The notes: generated from the sequence alone by a model not told the origin. 64,000 nt of DNA from Alphaproteobacteria bacterium (GCA_020445145.1 JAGRHC010000023.1:1-64000); one strand, 5' to 3'. Shown: positions 52,055 to 60,778, numbered from the stretch's first letter. Numbers and translations are program-made.

Positions 52055-52540
52055 ATGTCGAGTACCCAGACGCTAGTAAAAAGTAGCCTCAACAGCTACA
52101 GAATCGGTGACACCGACCAACGCCCGTGGGGCGAATACGTTGTGATCAACGTAGGCAAGGAAACCTCAGGCGAGGAATATTGCGAAAAAGAAATCACTGT
52201 AAATCCGGGACAAATCCTGTCCCTTCAGTCTCATGAACTGCGCCGCGAGCGCTGGACAGTATTGAAAGGCACACTGACCGTCGTGTCCGACGACACTCGG
52301 ATCGACCTGACGGAAGGCGAGAGCATCGATATCCCCCTTGGAGCAATCCACTGTATGTCAAACCGTTTTGATAAACCATGCGTAGTCCATGAACGTCAAA
52401 TGGGCACCTGCAGCGAAGAAGACATCATCCGCTACGCCGATGCATACGGGCGTGCCCCCGGCGAAACAACGCCGCAAATCGCTAAAAGCGTAAAGCATTT
52501 CAACGACATCCTCGCTGAAATTCAAAAGAAAAGCGCATAA
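52055..52540 (+). CDS. stand-alone cupin mannose-6-phosphate isomerase (type II)
   Basis: A 161-residue single-domain enzyme equal to the C-terminal half of AlgA-type proteins. Motifs: DQRPWGEYVVINVG, LSLQSHELRRERWTVLKG (metal Gln, His and Glu kept, flanking His replaced), IDIPLGAIHCMSN (last metal His) and the typical SEEDIIRYADAYGRAPG end. It would isomerise fructose-6-phosphate to mannose-6-phosphate, the first step toward GDP-mannose. It is divergent from alg44 and has its own terminator. It carries the metal ligands that AlgA lacks. Confidence 0.88.
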   Translation: MSSTQTLVKSSLNSYRIGDTDQRPWGEYVVINVGKETSGEEYCEKEITVNPGQILSLQSHELRRERWTVLKGTLTVVSDDTRIDLTEGESIDIPLGAIHCMSNRFDKPCVVHERQMGTCSEEDIIRYADAYGRAPGETTPQIAKSVKHFNDILAEIQKKSA

Positions 52541-52568
52541 AAGCTAGACGAAAAAAACAAATCACAAG

Positions 52569-52601
52569 AAACGGGAATCCTAAGAGGATTCCCGTTTTTT
52601 T
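52569..52601 (+). terminator. intrinsic terminator after the isomerase gene
   Basis: AAACGGGAATCC and GGATTCCCGTTT form a 12-bp stem with a 4-base loop, followed by a T run. Confidence 0.93.
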
Positions 52602-52650
52602 ATGAACATCTTTTTTTAACAGGCAAGCAAAGTTTTTTCCTGCATTTTTT

Positions 52651-52679
52651 TTGACAGAACTCGAGGAAACTGTTAAGTG
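52651..52679 (+). promoter_or_regulatory. candidate promoter of the RTX esterase gene
   Basis: TTGACA (52651-52656), 17 bases, TAAGTG (52674-52679) with an upstream TG giving an extended -10. It is 40 bases before the start codon, whose GGAG site is 9 bases upstream. It shares the perfect TTGACA with the epimerase promoter candidate. Confidence 0.5.
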
Positions 52680-52719
52680 ATGAAGCGCATTAATGATAAG
52701 AAGACTGGAGTAAACTAAA

Positions 52720-55560
52720 ATGGCTTTTACACTGACAAAACCCACATGGTGGAGTGACCTCGCCGGGTTTTTCGGGTTCTCGAATCCGTCAGGCTCTACC
52801 CTGTCTTCAGATGACCTTTACACACAACTTTACGGAGAAGTTGGCGAGAATATCTCGAGCCTTTTATCGTCAACCTTCCTATCGACCCAAACGTCGATTA
52901 TCCGCGAGAGCCCCTCTTCAGATCAACAAGAGAGCAATACGCTCCTGACATCCGCCAGCAAGGACGACATGATGATCGGCTACGGCGGCGCTGACTATAT
53001 GTCCTCCCGCGCAGGTGACGATATTCTTTACGGCGGGACCGACGGCGATTACTTTGCCCCCGGCGCAGGAATTGATTTCGTCATCGGCAGCGATCAAAAC
53101 GGAGACTCAAAAAGCGACACCGTGAGCTACCTGACCGCCCTGTCCGGCATTGTCACAAGACCCGAAGAAAACGTGCCTGCAACCGGGAGCTCATCCAGCA
53201 GCACCTCATCATCCACAACCGGCGACATCTACAGCTTTACCTACAGCGACTGGACAGACCCGTCAGTTCCCAAAATTGACGGCTTCCAGACAGGCGCCGA
53301 CGGCGACATCATAGACATCTCCGCCCTCCTCGCCTCCGTAGGCTACACAGGCACAGACCCTGTCGGGGACGGCTACATCCGCCTGAAAGACCTCAGCAGC
53401 GGCCTGAAAATCCAGTTTGACGAAGACGGCTTCGGCGGCAGCAGTCCCGTAGAACTCGTCCGCCTCCTTGGCGTCACCTCAAGCGAATTCTCTGTGACGG
53501 AGAACCTCGCAATCACAACACCGTCCACTGGCGGTGGCGGCGGATCGTCAGACGGCTACACCGGCCAGCTCTTCACCCTCGTCACAGATGACGGACAAGG
53601 CGCTTACGATGTTCTCTACTCCATAGAAAACATTATCGGCTCTGACTTCGCCGATATTATTCATGGCCAGAACGGCGTAGCCAACATCCTCTTCGGTGGC
53701 CTTGGCAACGATTCCATTTACGGCGAAAGCGGCGAAGACATCCTCGTCGGTGGCGCAGGCTCAGACGAACTCCATGGCGGCGCAGACAACGACGTACTGC
53801 TCCTCGGCAAAGGCACCGACTCAGCATGGGGCGACGACGGAAGCGACACATTCAAAATCACGCGCGAAGCCGTCTACGACCTTGGCAACAACGTCGCCGA
53901 CATCAAAGACTTCCAGACCGGCTCCAGCGGCGATAAACTCGACATCAGCGAAATCATCGACTTCGCCGAAAGCTTTACCGGGCAAACAATAACAAATCCA
54001 ATTTCGCAAAACTTCATCAGCCTCGTCGACAACGGCGGCAACCTCGAAGTCAAATTCGACCTCGATGGAAGCGGAACAGATTTCTCGGCGCAGACAATCG
54101 CCGTCCTTGAAGGCGTCTCCAGCGCAGACTTCTCGACGACACAAAACCTCGTCGCAGACGCACAGACAATTCTGTTTGCGTCCGTCCTCGGTCAATCAAA
54201 CGCCGCCGGCCTGCGCACCTTCGATGGCGACAGCGAATCTGGCCTGACAAGAATCCGCGACTCAATTCTCGCCAACACAGACTACGATCAAGTTTTCATC
54301 CCACCGGATGATGAAAACGGCAGCGTCATGATGCTGGCCGTTGGCGGCTCACAAGTTGACGGCGACCACAGCGGTCCCCTCAACAAAACATGGTGGTACC
54401 CGGATACAGACACACCCGGCGAAATCCTCCTGCGCGCCGTAGACGTCATGGCAACCCAGATCGCCGAACTTCGTGCACAGGGCTCAGTCAAACCTGTCAT
54501 CGTCTGGGGTCAGGGCGAAGATGATGCTGTTTTCATTGGCGAACTAGCCACAGAAGCAGAACGCGAAGCCCAGCAGCAACGCTATATTGACGCCACCCTG
54601 TCCGTATTCAATTACATTCAGGAACGCCTTGGCGACGACATCACCTTCTACATCATGAAAACCAGCCGCTACAACGAAGATGCTGCTATTCACAAAGGTG
54701 TCCCGCAAGAAACAATCGACGCCATCGTCGACGGCCTCGTCTACATCCGCGAAGCGCAGGATGAGATGGCCGCCACCCACGACAATATCCAGATTGCTGT
54801 CGACTATATCGACCTTCCAATGCGTGCAGAAATGGACCCGGTCGAAGACCCGTCATGGTACGATGATACATGGCACTATGCCGGCGACATCCGCGAAATC
54901 ATCGGCGACAGAATTGGCGACTACATTTCAGACGACATCAACAACGGCGAAATACTTTACGGCGTTGGCGGTGGCTCTGATCCGACACCTGATCCTGATC
55001 CAACGCCTGATCCGGACCCGACACCAGATCCAAATCCGGGTACAAATGAGCCCACCCCGGCAGACACCAATGAAAACCTGACCCTGCGCGGCGATGACAC
55101 AGCCAACACCCTCTCAGGTGGCGGCGGCAACGATACGCTCAAGGGCGCTGGCGGAGACGACATCCTGTACGGCCACGGCGGCGACGATACCCTGTGGGGT
55201 AACGACGGCGACGACATCATGTGCGGCGGCGCTGGCACAGACTGGATGAAGGGCGGCGCTGGCGCTGACACCTTCGTCTTCAACGCAGCCTCGGTTGACG
55301 GAAATGTCGATACCATCGAAGATCTGCGCCTGTCAAACGGCGACAAAATCGAGCTCGACAACGTCCTCACCGGCTACACCGCCGGCAGCAGTGACATTGC
55401 CGACTTCGTTCACATCGTTCAAAGCGGTGCAGATAGCATCCTTTCCGTCGATGTAGACGGAACAGCAAACGGATCAAACTTCGTGAATATTGCCTTGATC
55501 AAAGGCATTACAGGACTTGATGTTCACGACCTGCTGTCATCGAATGAGCTTCTGGTCTAG
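52720..55560 (+). CDS. RTX protein with SGNH/CE6-like acetylesterase domain
   Basis: A 946-residue multi-domain protein with no signal peptide and a C-terminal type I secretion region, so extracellular. Order: unique N-terminus (1-75); RTX block (80-120); beta domain; RTX block (310-380) with a second beta domain; SGNH hydrolase (about 484-743); Pro/Asp/Thr linker (about 753-775); RTX block and terminal beta domain (780-946). The hydrolase has VLGQSNAAG (Ser493), WGQGEDD (596-602) and DDTWHY (Asp716, His719), the block I, III and V motifs of sialate-O-acetylesterase/CE6-type acetylesterases. The C-terminal 170 residues resemble those of the RTX epimerase (WGNDG.D, DWMKGG). Inferred role: removing O-acetyl groups from secreted alginate. 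Confidence 0.85.
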   Translation: MAFTLTKPTWWSDLAGFFGFSNPSGSTLSSDDLYTQLYGEVGENISSLLSSTFLSTQTSIIRESPSSDQQESNTLLTSASKDDMMIGYGGADYMSSRAGDDILYGGTDGDYFAPGAGIDFVIGSDQNGDSKSDTVSYLTALSGIVTRPEENVPATGSSSSSTSSSTTGDIYSFTYSDWTDPSVPKIDGFQTGADGDIIDISALLASVGYTGTDPVGDGYIRLKDLSSGLKIQFDEDGFGGSSPVELVRLLGVTSSEFSVTENLAITTPSTGGGGGSSDGYTGQLFTLVTDDGQGAYDVLYSIENIIGSDFADIIHGQNGVANILFGGLGNDSIYGESGEDILVGGAGSDELHGGADNDVLLLGKGTDSAWGDDGSDTFKITREAVYDLGNNVADIKDFQTGSSGDKLDISEIIDFAESFTGQTITNPISQNFISLVDNGGNLEVKFDLDGSGTDFSAQTIAVLEGVSSADFSTTQNLVADAQTILFASVLGQSNAAGLRTFDGDSESGLTRIRDSILANTDYDQVFIPPDDENGSVMMLAVGGSQVDGDHSGPLNKTWWYPDTDTPGEILLRAVDVMATQIAELRAQGSVKPVIVWGQGEDDAVFIGELATEAEREAQQQRYIDATLSVFNYIQERLGDDITFYIMKTSRYNEDAAIHKGVPQETIDAIVDGLVYIREAQDEMAATHDNIQIAVDYIDLPMRAEMDPVEDPSWYDDTWHYAGDIREIIGDRIGDYISDDINNGEILYGVGGGSDPTPDPDPTPDPDPTPDPNPGTNEPTPADTNENLTLRGDDTANTLSGGGGNDTLKGAGGDDILYGHGGDDTLWGNDGDDIMCGGAGTDWMKGGAGADTFVFNAASVDGNVDTIEDLRLSNGDKIELDNVLTGYTAGSSDIADFVHIVQSGADSILSVDVDGTANGSNFVNIALIKGITGLDVHDLLSSNELLV

Positions 55561-55873
55561 ATAGAACAACCGGTGCAGGGCATAACTGCCCTGCCCGCAA
55601 TTTCCAGAGCGTCAACATAATCACGGCAACATTCCAAAAAACGCTGACAGCCGCGACCACGCAGAACAATACATCATGAAGCTTGAACAGGCCGTAAAAC
55701 AGCGTAATCGCCGAACACAAAAGCCATGTAACCCATGACCCGATCGAAACACTACGCACCTCAATAGGCTGGGCCCTATAGAGTTTAAGCACCTGCGGAA
55801 AATAGGCCCAGCTATTCACCAAAGGCACCAAGGCATAAAGATAGGAAACAAAATCATCCATACCCGCAATCAT
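55508..55873 (-). CDS. PQ-loop (SemiSWEET-like) membrane protein
   Basis: A 121-residue protein with three hydrophobic helices (about 10-28, 42-62, 67-90) and a PQ-loop motif in NSWAYFPQVLKLYRAQP. Proteins with one such triple-helix unit include the SemiSWEET sugar transporters. The C-terminal 30 residues are unlike that family and lie over the 3' end of the RTX esterase gene: the two genes overlap antisense by 53 bases. Possible alternative: the real gene is shorter in function and the tail is neutral. Confidence 0.65.
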   Translation of the reverse strand: MIAGMDDFVSYLYALVPLVNSWAYFPQVLKLYRAQPIEVRSVSIGSWVTWLLCSAITLFYGLFKLHDVLFCVVAAVSVFWNVAVIMLTLWKLRAGQLCPAPVVLSRPEAHSMTAGREHQVL

Positions 55874-55909
55874 AGGGCAGGCATCTTAATTTTCCCTAAA
55901 AATGGAATA

Positions 55910-56083
55910 TTAGCTTTCAAAGACAGCGATCAAGGCGTTAAACGTCGCCAGAAGATCATCGCCGAGCAAGAAAATCGTGACCGCCAAAGCAGCCCCGATC
56001 GCTGCAACGATCAAACCATATTCAATCGCCGTAGCACCCTGCTCTTGCTTATAAAAACTCTGGATCTTTTTTATCATGCGCAT
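55910..56083 (-). CDS. Flp/Fap-type pilin
   Basis: A 57-residue protein (55 if the second ATG at 56077 is used). It reads MIKKIQSFYKQEQGATAIEYGLIVAAIGAA..., with the Flp prepilin signature: basic leader, then G/ATAIEYGLIVAAI with Glu5 and Tyr6 after the predicted cleavage. This is the main subunit type of Tad pili. AGGA lies 3 or 9 bases before the two possible starts; the latter spacing favours 56077. The gene is isolated: no cpaA or tad assembly gene adjoins it. The TadE/TadG-like genes at 0.8-3.0 kb could belong to the same system. Confidence 0.9.
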   Translation of the reverse strand: MRMIKKIQSFYKQEQGATAIEYGLIVAAIGAALAVTIFLLGDDLLATFNALIAVFES

Positions 56084-56131
56084 AAATCCTATGTTCTCAT
56101 GACATTATCGCCGAAAAAAAGAAAAATTTTG

Positions 56132-57187
56132 TTAACAAATTGTTGAAAACCGCCCCGGCGAGAGCGCAACCAGCAACGCTGAGGGCCAATCACCCTGCTC
56201 ACCCAAAATCATTCCAGCCAGAATATGCGCCCCCTCCAGAGAACTCAAAATCCCGTGCGACCCATGCCCGGCAGAAACATAATACCCCGCCGCCGCGTCC
56301 AAAGCACCGATCACCGGGAAATGATCCTTCACCGTGCACCGCACCGCTGCCCGCGCGCCAATAACCTCAAATTCTGCCCCTGCCAACACCGGCACAGCCT
56401 CTTTCAACTTGGCAAGATTATCCAGATCATCCTCCTCAAGCAGATCACAATGATCCAGCCACGGCTGAAACGTCGATCCAACAACATGCACCCCGTCCAC
56501 CGCCCGTGAGACATAGCCCCCATAACATAAATGACTCGCAAGACCATCCAAGGCCCCGCCGCCCGCCACCAAAGTCACCTGCCCACGCACAGCCCGAAGT
56601 GGCAAATCCGTGCACGCGGAAAATGCCAAGGCCCCCAACCCATTCGCCGCAACCACCGCGTCCGCTCCAAAATCAGTCTTCACCTGCGCAAGACTTTCCG
56701 CCCGCACATTCAAATGAACATCAACCCCGTCCGCATAAGCCCGGCACAATTTCTCAGGACATACCGACCCCGAACGCCTCAAATAAAGCGCATCATGGGT
56801 AATCTCGACTCCCGCAATCCTCGAAGCTTCCCGCGCATCAACCAGACGCATATCCTCTTGCGCCCACCCCCAACTTTCGCAAGTCTTGGAAAACCGCCGC
56901 GCCTTCTTCTCATCCGTAATCAAATGGAGCGCCCCGCAAGGCACCCAGTCGATCTCATCTAGTCTCCCAAAAACATCAAGCGCCCGAAAAAAAGCCTTGG
57001 AATAAAACGCCCCCTGCGGCCCCAGCTCCGCCGTAAACCGAGGATTATAAAGCCCGATCCTGTTCCCCGATGCCCCTGACGCCAACCGGTCCGCCGCCTC
57101 AACAATCACCGGCTCGGCGCCACGCACCTTCAGTACATATGCCAGCGCACACCCCGCCAGCCCTCCGCCGACAATCGCAACCCTCAC
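56132..57187 (-). CDS. mnmC: MnmC2-like FAD oxidoreductase, tRNA modification
   Basis: A 351-residue FAD-dependent oxidoreductase corresponding to the C-terminal domain of E. coli MnmC, which removes the carboxymethyl group from cmnm5(s2)U34 of tRNA. It begins MRVAIVGGGLAGCALAYVLKVRGAEPVIVEA (dinucleotide fold) and holds ASGNRIGLYNPRFTAELGP and HGSHGILSSLEGAHILAGMI. It starts with GTG, overlapping the stop codon of mnmD. Split as separate genes, unlike the enterobacterial fusion. Confidence 0.9.
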   Translation of the reverse strand: MRVAIVGGGLAGCALAYVLKVRGAEPVIVEAADRLASGASGNRIGLYNPRFTAELGPQGAFYSKAFFRALDVFGRLDEIDWVPCGALHLITDEKKARRFSKTCESWGWAQEDMRLVDAREASRIAGVEITHDALYLRRSGSVCPEKLCRAYADGVDVHLNVRAESLAQVKTDFGADAVVAANGLGALAFSACTDLPLRAVRGQVTLVAGGGALDGLASHLCYGGYVSRAVDGVHVVGSTFQPWLDHCDLLEEDDLDNLAKLKEAVPVLAGAEFEVIGARAAVRCTVKDHFPVIGALDAAAGYYVSAGHGSHGILSSLEGAHILAGMILGEQGDWPSALLVALSPGRFSTIC

Positions 57188-57867
57188 ATCAACGCTCCTC
57201 GAAAGCGTCCCACACTCATCTCCCGCTTGCGTCCATACCCTCGGATTTTACGCACCTCAAATCCTTCCGCCGCAAGTCCGCGCCGAACAAATCCCGCCGA
57301 AGTAAACGTCGCAAAAGTTGCCTCAGGCGCACTCAAACGCGCCATATTTTTGAACAAAATTTCACTCCACATATCCGGATTCGAGGATGGCTTAAAACCG
57401 TCTAGAAACCAGCAGTCAACACGCTCTTCAAGCTTTGGCAACGCATCATTCACATCTCCAAAAACCAATGTCAGAAACACATTGGAGAAAATTTCAATTC
57501 GATGCGTCCCAAAGGATAAGTCCAAAGGGTATTTAAAAATCAATACGTTTCGTTCATATTCAAGATCCCCATCCCACCCCCCTAAAACCTCCCCGATAAA
57601 ATCGCGCGTCACCGGATACTTCTCAAAAGAGATAAAATGCAAACTTTGAGGCCGCAACGCCGCGTCACAATCCCGCCACAATTTCCACGCCGCCAGAAAA
57701 TTCAACCCCGTCCCGAACCCAGTCTCACAGATCGTAAACTGCTCCCGTCCCGCCCACGCGTCCGGCAACCCATTCCCCGCAAGAAACACATGACGCGTTT
57801 CCGCCAACCCATCCTCGACGGAAAAATATACATCATCAAACTGTTCCGATCTTGGCACGGTGCTCAT
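57184..57867 (-). CDS. mnmD: MnmD-like tRNA methyltransferase (mnm5U)
   Basis: A 227-residue SAM-dependent methyltransferase equal to the N-terminal domain of MnmC; it methylates nm5(s2)U34. Motifs: FDDVYFSVEDGLAETRHVFLAGNGLP, FTICETGFGTGLNFLAAW (SAM loop) and DCWFLDGFKPSSNPDMWSEILF. I use the ATG at 57867 (MSTVPRSEQF); the longer frame runs through the promoter region of the divergent peptidase gene. It is coupled to mnmC2 by a stop/GTG overlap. Confidence 0.92.
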   Translation of the reverse strand: MSTVPRSEQFDDVYFSVEDGLAETRHVFLAGNGLPDAWAGREQFTICETGFGTGLNFLAAWKLWRDCDAALRPQSLHFISFEKYPVTRDFIGEVLGGWDGDLEYERNVLIFKYPLDLSFGTHRIEIFSNVFLTLVFGDVNDALPKLEERVDCWFLDGFKPSSNPDMWSEILFKNMARLSAPEATFATFTSAGFVRRGLAAEGFEVRKIRGYGRKREMSVGRFRGALM

Positions 57868-57916
57868 TTTGTTCCATAGTCCATCAAAGCCTAAGCGAGT
57901 CATAGAGGAAACAATG

Positions 57917-59965
57917 ATGTCCGACAATCCACTGTTGCAAAAATCAACCCTGCCGAATAAAGCCCCGGCTTTTGACAAAATCGAAATCACCGACTACTTC
58001 CCGGCCGTCGAGCAAGGCATTGCAGTGGCACGCAACAACATCGACGCCATCAAAAACAGCGCAGAAACACCAACCTTCGAAAACACAATTGTCGCCCTCG
58101 AAACCGCATCGGAAAAACTTGGACAAGCCACCTCTGTCTTCTACAATCAGCTCTCGGCTATGGGCGGCGACGAACTTCACGAACTCGCCACCAAAATCGG
58201 CCCGCTCTCCGCGCAATTCTCAAGCGACATCATGCTCGACGAAGCCCTCTTCGCCCGCGTGAAAGGCGTTTACGACGACCGTAAAACCCTAAACCTGACG
58301 CCGGAACAAGACACCCTGCTTGATGACACCTACCGCGGCTTCGTCCGCTCCGGCGCTCTTCTGGACGAAGAGAAAAAAGCACGCCTGCGCGAAATCAGCC
58401 AGGAACTCTCCGTCCTCAGCCCCTCCTTCATGCAAAACACAGTGAAATCCGCCGAAAGCTTCGAACTTCTCATCGAAAGCAGCGAAGACCTGGCCGGCCT
58501 CCCCGACAGCGCCATCCAATCCGCAGCGCACGCCGCCACCGAAAAAGGCCATGAAGGCAAATGGCTCTTCACACTGGACTACCCAAGCTACGGCCCATTC
58601 CTGCAATTCGCCGACAACCGGGCTTTGCGCGAAAAAATGTGGCGCGCCTTCGCCTCCCGCGCTTACGGAGACGACTACGACAACTGCGAAAACGTCAAGA
58701 AAATCGTATCCTTGCGCCATGAACGCGCGGGCCTCCTTGGCTTCCCCACGCACGCCGCCTTCGTTCTTGAAGAACGCATGGCCAAAAGCCCGGACACTGT
58801 TTTCGCCTTCTTGAAAAAACTGAAAAATGTATATAAACCGGCGGCCCTGAGCGACCTCGAAATGCTCAAAGCCTTCGCCTCCGACGAACACAACATCACT
58901 GAGCTCCAACCATGGGACGTCGGCTATTACGGGGAAAAACTCCGCCAGAAACTCTTCAAATTCTCCTCCGAAGATTTCCGCCCCTACCTGCAACTGGACA
59001 AAGTTCTGGACGGCTGCTTCAACCACTTCAGCAAACTCTTCGGCCTGACGTTCAAGCCTGTGGACTCCTACCCCGTTTGGCACAAAGACGTCAAAACCTT
59101 CGAAGTCTTCGACGAAAAAGACGGCAAATTCATCGGCACACTCTACGGCGACTTCTTCCCGCGCACCGGCAAAAGCCAGGGTGCATGGAAAACCAGCTAC
59201 CGCGATCAAGGCCTCTTCAACGGCCACATCGAACGCCCCGTGATCGCCATCGTCTGCAACTTCACAAAACCGACCGGTGACCGCCCCGCACTCCTCACCC
59301 ACGGCGAAGTCACCACCCTCTTCCATGAAATGGGCCACGCCATCCACGGCCTGCTCTCCAACGTCACCTACCGCTCTCTCGCCGGCACCTCCGTTCTCTG
59401 GGATTTCGTCGAACTCCCCTCCCAGCTTCAGGAAAACTGGTGTTACGAGAAGGAAACGCTCGACACCTTCGCCGTCCACTACGAAACCGGAGAGAAAATC
59501 CCGGCGGAGCTAATCGAAAAACTCCGCGAATCCATGCACTTCATGGTCGGCTGGGCAGGCTTGAGACAAGTCGGCCTCGGCCTCCTCGATATGACATGGC
59601 ACACCGCCGACCCCGCACAAATCACTGACGTCGCCGCCTTCGAAGACGAAGCCGTCAAAGACACCGCCCTCTTCCCGCGCCTCGCCGGCCCGACATCAAC
59701 CTCGTTTGGTCACATCTTCGCCGGTGGCTATTCCTCCGGTTACTACAGCTACAAATGGGCCGAAGTCCTCGACGCCGACACCTTCGAACTCTTCAAGGAA
59801 AAAGGCCTCTACGACCGCAAAACCGCGCAAAGCTACCGCGATGAAATCCTAAGCCGCGGCGGCACCGAAAAACCGGACATCCTCTACCACAGATTCCGAG
59901 GCCGAGACGCCGACCCCGACGCCCTCCTCCGCCGCGAAGGCCTGCTGGACAAAAAAGCCGCCTGA
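57917..59965 (+). CDS. M3-family oligopeptidase (Dcp/OpdA type)
   Basis: A 682-residue thimet-type zinc metallopeptidase. The zinc helix reads TLFHEMGHAIHGLLS (HExxH) with the downstream ELPSQLQENW segment giving the third ligand. The C-terminus SSGYYSYKWAEVLDADTFELF is the typical family end with substrate-binding Tyr. It is soluble and cytosolic or, as in Dcp, cytosolic/periplasmic; no signal peptide is seen. The start ATG at 57917 has GAGGAA 6 bases upstream; 57914 is possible. Divergent from mnmD with a 49-base gap. Confidence 0.93.
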   Translation: MSDNPLLQKSTLPNKAPAFDKIEITDYFPAVEQGIAVARNNIDAIKNSAETPTFENTIVALETASEKLGQATSVFYNQLSAMGGDELHELATKIGPLSAQFSSDIMLDEALFARVKGVYDDRKTLNLTPEQDTLLDDTYRGFVRSGALLDEEKKARLREISQELSVLSPSFMQNTVKSAESFELLIESSEDLAGLPDSAIQSAAHAATEKGHEGKWLFTLDYPSYGPFLQFADNRALREKMWRAFASRAYGDDYDNCENVKKIVSLRHERAGLLGFPTHAAFVLEERMAKSPDTVFAFLKKLKNVYKPAALSDLEMLKAFASDEHNITELQPWDVGYYGEKLRQKLFKFSSEDFRPYLQLDKVLDGCFNHFSKLFGLTFKPVDSYPVWHKDVKTFEVFDEKDGKFIGTLYGDFFPRTGKSQGAWKTSYRDQGLFNGHIERPVIAIVCNFTKPTGDRPALLTHGEVTTLFHEMGHAIHGLLSNVTYRSLAGTSVLWDFVELPSQLQENWCYEKETLDTFAVHYETGEKIPAELIEKLRESMHFMVGWAGLRQVGLGLLDMTWHTADPAQITDVAAFEDEAVKDTALFPRLAGPTSTSFGHIFAGGYSSGYYSYKWAEVLDADTFELFKEKGLYDRKTAQSYRDEILSRGGTEKPDILYHRFRGRDADPDALLRREGLLDKKAA

Positions 59966-60046
59966 TAAAGGGCGCCCCTTGCAAACTTTGACTTTTTTCG
60001 CACGCTCAGATAGAGTTATCGAAATATAAGAAGGTAAGTAAATAAA

Positions 60047-60778
60047 ATGGGTTGGAAAAAAATAGCTGCCGCAAGTGCCGCAGGATTATTGACATTTAAC
60101 GCCGCCGCTGCGCCGCCTGTCGACAAAACGCAAGTAACCCCAGCCGCCACCCAGCCCGCCTGCACTGTGCGCTTAAATATAATAAACAGAGAAACCCTCC
60201 TCACCGATACAATTGACGAGCGCTATATTGGCACCAAATATGCAGATAGTAACTTCTCCGGCCTAAACTACCCATTCGGATGGGAAGGCATCAGCTACGC
60301 ACAAACAGGAACAATAGGAGGCAAGCCCGCCGCAAATTACGAAGTGTCCCTTCAGGCCGAATCCGGTCTCAAAGACTGGAACATGCCAAGCGCCGGTTTC
60401 AGCGCCACACCGCAATATTATGAACCCGCCACACCGCCAGCAGGCAATATAATCACAGGCACAACAAGTTACCTTTACGACGCCCGATACACCAACTGGT
60501 CCCAAAGCGCAGAAGTACGAATCGACAATCCGGACACATGCCTGAGCATCAGAGACGCAATAGAACACCCGCCCTCTGAATTTTCATTGCGCCATAACGG
60601 AAATGAATTTGCCGAAACAACTTTTGCAAAAACCGGATACCCAACCGACTTCGATGAACTAAAAAATACCCCCGGCGTCACCATCATCGACCGCGAAACC
60701 CGCCTCGAACAAGACCGCGCCAGTGGACAACTCCCGATGCCTACCGCGACCAACCTCCCCGCACCATGGAAAAATTAG
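60047..60778 (+). CDS. secreted protein of unknown function
   Basis: A 243-residue protein with a signal peptide (MGWKKIAAASAAGLLTFNAAAAPP), probably periplasmic or secreted. I see no known domain. The mature part is rich in Asn, Thr, Tyr and Pro, with two Cys (about residues 38 and 165) that could form a disulphide bond. The final stop codon TAG is contributed by the palindromic repeat at 60776-60880. It is alone on the plus strand. Confidence 0.7.
   Translation: MGWKKIAAASAAGLLTFNAAAAPPVDKTQVTPAATQPACTVRLNIINRETLLTDTIDERYIGTKYADSNFSGLNYPFGWEGISYAQTGTIGGKPAANYEVSLQAESGLKDWNMPSAGFSATPQYYEPATPPAGNIITGTTSYLYDARYTNWSQSAEVRIDNPDTCLSIRDAIEHPPSEFSLRHNGNEFAETTFAKTGYPTDFDELKNTPGVTIIDRETRLEQDRASGQLPMPTATNLPAPWKN

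Noticed and set aside
54978..55041. Tandem repeats near 55 kb as a possible CRISPR or VNTR locus
   Set aside because: They encode the Asp-Pro-Thr-Pro linker of the RTX esterase in frame; there are no spacers.
58289..59479. Open frame of 396 codons on the minus strand
   Set aside because: Antisense to the M3 peptidase gene; Glu/Phe/Gly/Val-rich shadow made by codon bias.
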